Positions 26,642 through 31,129 of a DNA stretch of 31,129 bases are shown piece by piece (position 1 is the first letter of the stretch; each line of letters opens with the position of its first letter). The position numbers were made by a program, and so were the translations under genes. Source of the stretch: Rhodospirillaceae bacterium (GTDB lineage: Bacteria > Pseudomonadota > Alphaproteobacteria > UBA8366 > GCA-2717185); NCBI GenBank assembly GCA_002717185.1, contig PBDC01000089.1, positions 1 to 31,129 on the forward strand. The letters are read 5' to 3'. Under the pieces are notes generated by a model, which searched no databases, was not told where the DNA came from, and saw only the letters and a program-made list of their open reading frames with translations.

Positions 26642-26776
26642 ATAAGATCAGGCTTCTACGCCGGCTTTCATCGTGAGTCAAGCAAGCTATCCACATTAAT
26701 CGTGGTTTGCATCTGCCCACGTTTCGTATCAACCTCTACCAAACGGATTTTACCTGCGAGAAATGAGGGGCACAAA

Positions 26777-28066
26777 ATGACAGACAGCAAAAACCCAGAA
26801 ACCATCGTATTGCACACCGGTTACCGGTCCGACGAGACCAATGGAGCGGTGGCGGTACCTATTTATCAAACGACATCCTTCCAGTTTCAAGACACTGGCC
26901 ACGCCTCGCGCCTGTTTGCGCTGCAGGAACTCGGTAATATCTACACGCGGATCATGAACCCAACACAGGATGCGCTCGAACAGCGGGTCGCCGCGCTCGA
27001 CGGCGGCGTTGCGGCACTGGCAGTCTCCTCCGGGCAGGCCGCCTCTGCCTTCGCCTTGCAGAACCTGGCCTGGGCCGGCGACAATGTCGTAAGCTCTACG
27101 GACCTCTATGGCGGGACCTGGAACCTTTTCGCTAACACTTTGCGGCAGCAGGGAGTTGAGGTGCGCTTCGTCGATCCATCCGACCCAGAAAACTTTCGAC
27201 GCGCAACGGACGATAAGACGCGGGCCTATTACGCGGAAACCCTACCGAATCCAAAACTGCACGTATTCCCGATCCAGGAAGTCGCCGATATCGGCCGACC
27301 GCTTGGCACCCCACTGATTATGGACAACACCGCGGCACCTATCCTTTGCCGTCCCTTCGATCATGGCGCCGCTATCAATGTCTATTCCCTGACGAAATAT
27401 ATAGGCGGCCACGGCACCTCTATCGGCGGCATGATCGTCGATAGCGGTAATTTCGACTGGGAAGCGGTACCAGAACGACAGCCGGCCCTGAACCAGCCGG
27501 ATGAAAGTTATCACGGCGCAGTATGGACGGAAGCAGTCAAGCCACTCGGCCCAATCGCCTACATCATCCGGGCGCGGGTCATCTTGCTGCGCGATCTTGG
27601 CTCCTCGATCAGCCCACAGAACGCCTTTCAGTTCATTCAGGGACTGGAGACCCTACCTTTGCGCATGCGCGAGCATTGCCGCAACGCATCGGCCGTAGCG
27701 GAACATTTGGACGGCCACGGCAAGGTCATCAACGTGATCCATCCAAGTAATCAGTCTGGCGAAGAGAAGCGGCGCGCAGACACCTATATGAATGGCGGCT
27801 ATGGCGGACTGGTCGGCTTCGAGCTGACCGGCGGCAAGGAAGCCGGCCAGAAGTTCATCGAGGCGCTAAAGATGTTCTATCATGTCGCCAATATAGGCGA
27901 CGCGCGCAGTCTGGCGATACACCCAGCCTCGACGACACACTCCCAGCTAACGCCCGAGGAGCAACTCGCAACCGGCGTTACGGATGGATATGTGCGCCTC
28001 TCGATCGGCATAGAGCACATCGACGACATCATCGCTGACCTAGACCAGGCATTGGCTGCAGTCTGA
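26777..28066 (+). CDS. metY: O-acetylhomoserine sulfhydrylase family (MetY)
   Basis: 429 residues, a PLP enzyme of the Cys/Met metabolism family. It converts O-acetylhomoserine and sulfide to homocysteine. NPETIVLHTGYRSDE opens the protein; YTRIMNPTQDALEQRVAALD and SSGQAASAFALQNL form the cofactor site; Lys207 in YSLTKYIGGHG binds PLP; the C-terminus has SLAIHPASTTHSQL and VRLSIGIEHIDDI. The open frame extends upstream to 26333, through the divergent ffh gene, but the ATG at 26777 has GAGGGG about 7 nt before it and begins the homology. Two hairpins precede it, and a strong terminator follows. Confidence 0.95.
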   Translation: MTDSKNPETIVLHTGYRSDETNGAVAVPIYQTTSFQFQDTGHASRLFALQELGNIYTRIMNPTQDALEQRVAALDGGVAALAVSSGQAASAFALQNLAWAGDNVVSSTDLYGGTWNLFANTLRQQGVEVRFVDPSDPENFRRATDDKTRAYYAETLPNPKLHVFPIQEVADIGRPLGTPLIMDNTAAPILCRPFDHGAAINVYSLTKYIGGHGTSIGGMIVDSGNFDWEAVPERQPALNQPDESYHGAVWTEAVKPLGPIAYIIRARVILLRDLGSSISPQNAFQFIQGLETLPLRMREHCRNASAVAEHLDGHGKVINVIHPSNQSGEEKRRADTYMNGGYGGLVGFELTGGKEAGQKFIEALKMFYHVANIGDARSLAIHPASTTHSQLTPEEQLATGVTDGYVRLSIGIEHIDDIIADLDQALAAV

Positions 28067-28073
28067 GCTGACG

Positions 28074-28109
28074 AAAATAGGCAGCGCCCAGAGGCGCTGC
28101 CTATTTTTT
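28074..28109. terminator. Bidirectional terminator between metY and the selenoprotein gene
   Basis: AAAATAGGCAGCGCC (28074-28088) pairs perfectly with GGCGCTGCCTATTTT (28093-28107) around CAGA, followed by T-run to 28109. The A-rich left arm gives a T-run on the minus strand as well. Both convergent genes end within 35 bases of it. Confidence 0.92.
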
Positions 28110-28138
28110 CCTAACCAAGCCCTCGCGACGACTGCCTT

Positions 28139-29320
28139 TCAGATGGTGTCCTGGCGCATGTCGCCCTTGCGCTGCAGGAGGCGTTTCAAGTGCGATGTGC
28201 CATCGTAGTTCCCCTCGCGCTGACCATGTCCCATATGCACCGCGATGGCGGGAACATCAGTGGCTTCTAGCGGCAAATCTATAGAAAGCGTTACCAATTT
28301 CGGCAACTGACAGATCATATTGTCACAAACCTGGTAACTCACTGCAATTTCGATGCTAACGGACTCATGGTCCAGGGGGCGGACTTCGCTAACCAGTTCG
28401 CCAACGGGATAGATTGGCACCCTGATATCGACCTCGCCGCTCCAGACCTGAAGTTCGACTTCCATCCCTTTTAAAATCAACGGCTCGGTTGGAGGCAGAA
28501 CCGGTGCTTCCGTAACCAATCCGGGTGGCCCACTTACCGATATTGTAGTCGGGACCATGCCGTCCGGCACCGGTTCACCATAGATATGCAATCCCTCCGG
28601 CAATTCAAACCGCACCACCACATGGCGGACAATTCCCTGGCGCAGGCTTCCCGAGCCGCCTTGAATGGTGGCGCTGATCCCTACTCCATCGACTGCGGCC
28701 GCCAATACGCGGGGGGCGTCTTCCGCAATCTGAATCCGGCCCAACGCAGCGTCAATGATGATTTCTGCGCTATCGCGTTTCTTATAGGTGTCATGGAAAA
28801 ACTTCGCGACGACGACGCCGTCTGTGTCGGTCACGAACACCCCGGGATACGGTATGCCATAGAAAAAGCCGTCTCCTGGCTCGACCTGAGTGTTCAAAAT
28901 TCCGTAGTGGCGAATGACCTCAGAATCCAGATCGGACAACAATGGGAAGGGTATCCTCTGCTTCTCGGCGAATTCGGCGAGCGCCTCCTGATCGTCATAG
29001 GAAATTGCGTAAACTTTGATTCCCGCAGCCTCGAATCTGTCAAACGCATCGCGCAGCTCCCCGAGCTGCGTCCAGCAGGGAGGTCACCAAACGGCGGACC
29101 GGTAGAACACTACTGCGGAGCGAGCTGCGCCCCGGTCCTTATGGAACCGGATGATACGTCCGCGCGCATCCGGAAGAACGAAATCCGGCAGTCTCTCCCC
29201 CAGCGCTGGGCCAGCAGGATGACCATCCGGCAGCCCGCTGCGGATTGGATGACCAAGCGCGACAGGCGCATCGAAGCCGTGTTCGTCGCGGTTCAAACCT
29301 TTGATGCGATCGTCTGCCAT
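28139..29320 (-). CDS. Peroxiredoxin-like/DsbD-N fusion, candidate selenoprotein (in-frame TGA, U79)
   Basis: Read from the ATG at 29320 to the TGA at 28139, the frame is open except for one TGA at 29084-29086, codon 79. Upstream of it is a redoxin start (GERLPDFVLPDARGR, then SAVVFYRSAVW) and downstream PPCWTQLGELRDAFDRFEAA, VYAISYDDQEALAEFAEK, FPLLSDLDSEVIRHYGILN: an uninterrupted AhpC/TSA fold. The TGA takes the place of the peroxidatic cysteine in W-C-P-x-C of relatives, giving W-U-P-P-C with Cys82 as resolving partner. From about residue 220 a beta-rich domain with SYQVCDNMICQLPKL resembles the DsbD N-terminal domain. Total 393 residues. A SECIS-like hairpin follows the TGA. The start has AAGGGG 11 nt upstream; a TTG at 29350 is an alternative. 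The likely role is thiol or peroxide redox chemistry. No sel genes are in the window. Confidence 0.85.
29052..29070 (-). promoter_or_regulatory. Bacterial SECIS-like hairpin
   Basis: On the minus strand CGCAGCTC-GGG-GAGCTGCG, an 8-bp perfect stem with a GGG loop. The stem begins 13 nt after the TGA at 29084 and the loop is 21 nt after it. Known bacterial SECIS elements have a short stem, a G at the start of the loop and a loop 16-37 nt after the UGA. It is coding sequence at the same time. Confidence 0.8.
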
Positions 29321-29400
29321 CGACTGTTTAACCCCTTCTAAGCCATTCAAGAAATATACAAGCAGGTTCGCTCGTGAAAGCTGACAACGTCACCTCGGTC

Positions 29401-31107
29401 TCAAAGTACTGACAGCGTAACAAAAGACGGCGTATCCGCGTCATGATGCACAGTGTTGGTTGCAACGCGGATATCCACATCCATATCGTTCGCCAAGATC
29501 GAATTACCGCTGTTGGTGTTACGTGCCCGCCGCGGAAAATTGCTACTAGTAATATCGATCTGCAAACTATGTCCCGCACGCACGGTATGGTGGATATGTG
29601 CCAGATCAATTTCAAAAGTGGTGGTCTCTCCCGCCAAAAGTGGCTCGTGTTTGCCATTGCGGTATAACGCACGAACGACCCCATCCATAAGCAGCATCGC
29701 TCGGCCATCAGGGTGAATTTCAATCAGCTTAGCTACAAAATCGGTGTCCAGACAATTCGAACTCGCCTGCAAAGTGAGGTGCACCGGGCCTGCGATAGTT
29801 AAATCTTCAGATAGCGGCGCGCCACGATAGGTTAGGCCATAGTGAGGCAGAGCCTGTAACGGTCGCTGGTCGCGTGGGCCAGCATCGATTAGCATGTTTC
29901 GGCCACCCAACGTCGGCACTGGATTACTAGGATCGTAAACATAAGAACGAGCCTCACCACCCGGGCCATCAGCTTCAAGTGTGCCGCCGCCATGAAGATA
30001 GAGCCTTAATGAGTTTGCATTCGGCGGAGGCCATTGAATGGCGGAATGCCAGTCATCCGCGACATAGCCGGCAGGATCTTCGGTCCAAGCTTGCGGCGCA
30101 TAACGGACCGCAGGCCCGTCCATCACGCTATTCTCCGCGCCCTTTAGCCAGTGATCAAACCAATCGAAATAAGGATCGGTCGGCCAAAAATTGGCTTCGT
30201 AGATGAAGTAGTGATTGTTTGGCCCTATCCAGAGCCGCTGATTGCCATTTCGCGCTTGGATCTCCGTAAAGGCGCGGATCATGCTGGTCTGAAAGATGTC
30301 ATACCAAGTCGTTGCCAAGAAACCCGGCGCTTCTATTGTGCGACTGAAATCATGCGCGGCACGGAAATCATCGGGTGCGGGATGGGTCAGGATCTCATCC
30401 AAAAAAGGCTGCCAGATTGAGAAATCGGGATAGTCGGTCAGCGGCAGGCGCATCCAGTCTGGCGAATTCACATATGGCAGATCGTCGTGGCGCGCCGCCT
30501 CAAGCCGATTATAGCGCGCCGCGGCACCCTCAGCTGCCTTATCCAGAGCAATAGGGTCGATACCGGCCTGTTCCATCACTGCCACCCGATGTGACGGTGA
30601 CAGTCCGGGGATATTCTTCGACACCCAGAGCCATAGCCGTTCCATCTGGATCGAACCGCCTTCGCAAACGACATCATCATAGATGCTGGCCGCCCCGACC
30701 TGCGCGAAATAGGCCTTCAGCGCCGGATGACGCGTGCTTGCCCCGGCGAAGGCCGTCGTCGCTCCAGCCGAAGAGCCGGACATGCCGATATTGCCGTCGC
30801 ACCAAGGTTGAGCTGCGATCCAGTCCAACGTGTCGAACCCGTCCGCCGCATCGTCCGCATAAACACGGTCTAAGCCCTCCGAACCGTAGCGGCCACGCGT
30901 GTCCTGATAGACGGCGGCATAGACTCGGCCCACAATCCCCGTACCATCCAAGCGCGTCACGCCGGTTCGAGCCATATGGTGGTCAGAGTCCCGTACAAAC
31001 CCGGTGCGGGTCACGTGGACCGATAATTCAGGGACGTGCTGACGAAACAACCAATGGATCCGATCCACCGAGTTGAGGCCACAAATCCCCTTGGACGATT
31101 GCCGCAT
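29401..31107 (-). CDS. CocE/NonD family hydrolase, 5' end probably frameshifted
   Basis: A CocE/NonD (S15-type) alpha/beta hydrolase from YAAVYQDTRGRYGSEG (about residue 63) onward. Further on come WIAAQPWCDGNIGMSGSSAGA with the likely nucleophile Ser, TTWYDIFQTSMIRAF with the likely Asp and LWIGPNNH with the likely His. A jelly-roll C-terminal domain (PVHLTLQASSNCLDTDFVAK, SGNSILANDMDVD) follows. Such enzymes hydrolyse esters or amides, including glutaryl-7-ACA and cocaine. The first 57 residues of the open frame do not look like the family. In another frame PPYGSNRRDAL (30949-30983), the usual oxyanion-tyrosine segment, ends exactly where the open frame becomes homologous, and PAPGLYGTLTT lies in a third frame. 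The N-terminal part therefore seems broken, or starts beyond the window. It lies 80 nt upstream of the selenoprotein gene. Confidence 0.8.
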   Translation of the reverse strand: MRQSSKGICGLNSVDRIHWLFRQHVPELSVHVTRTGFVRDSDHHMARTGVTRLDGTGIVGRVYAAVYQDTRGRYGSEGLDRVYADDAADGFDTLDWIAAQPWCDGNIGMSGSSAGATTAFAGASTRHPALKAYFAQVGAASIYDDVVCEGGSIQMERLWLWVSKNIPGLSPSHRVAVMEQAGIDPIALDKAAEGAAARYNRLEAARHDDLPYVNSPDWMRLPLTDYPDFSIWQPFLDEILTHPAPDDFRAAHDFSRTIEAPGFLATTWYDIFQTSMIRAFTEIQARNGNQRLWIGPNNHYFIYEANFWPTDPYFDWFDHWLKGAENSVMDGPAVRYAPQAWTEDPAGYVADDWHSAIQWPPPNANSLRLYLHGGGTLEADGPGGEARSYVYDPSNPVPTLGGRNMLIDAGPRDQRPLQALPHYGLTYRGAPLSEDLTIAGPVHLTLQASSNCLDTDFVAKLIEIHPDGRAMLLMDGVVRALYRNGKHEPLLAGETTTFEIDLAHIHHTVRAGHSLQIDITSSNFPRRARNTNSGNSILANDMDVDIRVATNTVHHDADTPSFVTLSVL

Positions 31108-31129
31108 GGCGGCCCAGGCAGCAGAAAAA

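Noticed and set aside
26333..26776. Long N-terminal extension of metY
   Set aside because: It runs antisense through ffh, has no homology, and a good ribosome-binding site and family start lie at 26777.
26641..26776. SAM-II riboswitch before metY
   Set aside because: A 5-bp CGTGG/CCACG stem exists, but the conserved loop and the downstream pseudoknot strand with its A-rich GCUAAA segment are missing.
28139..28942. A separate 267-residue gene starting at 28942
   Set aside because: The start falls in the middle of the redoxin fold and the frame continues upstream through the TGA with full homology.
1..31129. CRISPR array, insertion sequence, prophage or tRNA gene
   Set aside because: No regularly spaced repeats, transposase or integrase frames, terminal inverted repeats or tRNA T-loop sequences were seen in the intergenic regions.

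Overview
The window looks like a chromosomal segment of an alphaproteobacterium, probably of the Rhodospirillales type and perhaps from an uncultured marine lineage. This rests on the gene order ffh-rpsP-rimM-trmD-rplS-leuCD-leuB-asd, on the sdhCDAB order, and on the moderately GC-rich codon use. The lineage is an inference; no rRNA or tRNA gene was found in the window.

Left part (1-9722), acyl-CoA and small-molecule metabolism. A minus-strand operon runs from a family III CoA-transferase through an acyl-CoA dehydrogenase to a luciferase-like flavin oxidoreductase cut by the left edge. A plus-strand set follows: a NUDT19-like Nudix hydrolase, the decapitated remnant of an MBL-fold hydrolase, an alpha-methylacyl-CoA racemase-like protein and a second acyl-CoA dehydrogenase. 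Then come a phytanoyl-CoA dioxygenase family protein (minus), a cytosolic-type sulfotransferase (plus) and a PaiB-like FMN-binding protein (minus).

Centre (9751-15190). The succinate dehydrogenase operon sdhCDAB is on the minus strand, with an apparent promoter and a strong terminator. Upstream of it is about 1.1 kb without a protein gene. It holds two consensus DnaA boxes and then about 550 nt dense in hairpins ending in an intrinsic terminator, a candidate large non-coding RNA of unknown class. Pyridoxal kinase pdxY follows.

Right-centre (15192-26538), all minus strand. It begins with a decayed TPR/glycosyltransferase pseudogene, then asd. Next is a leucine operon that carries two diverged leuC paralogues around leuD, followed by leuB. 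It ends with the translation and secretion cluster rplS, trmD, rimM, rpsP and ffh. A 626-base AT-rich gap with several inverted repeats separates asd from leuB.

Right part (26777-31129). metY (plus) ends in a very strong bidirectional terminator. Opposite it is the most interesting gene: a peroxiredoxin-like/DsbD-N fusion whose reading frame is interrupted only by a TGA at the expected peroxidatic cysteine (W-U-P-P-C). An 8-bp hairpin with a GGG loop lies 13 nt after the TGA, as expected of a bacterial SECIS element. This is a strong selenoprotein candidate that ordinary gene calling would split or truncate. The window closes with a CocE/NonD-type hydrolase whose 5' end appears frameshifted.
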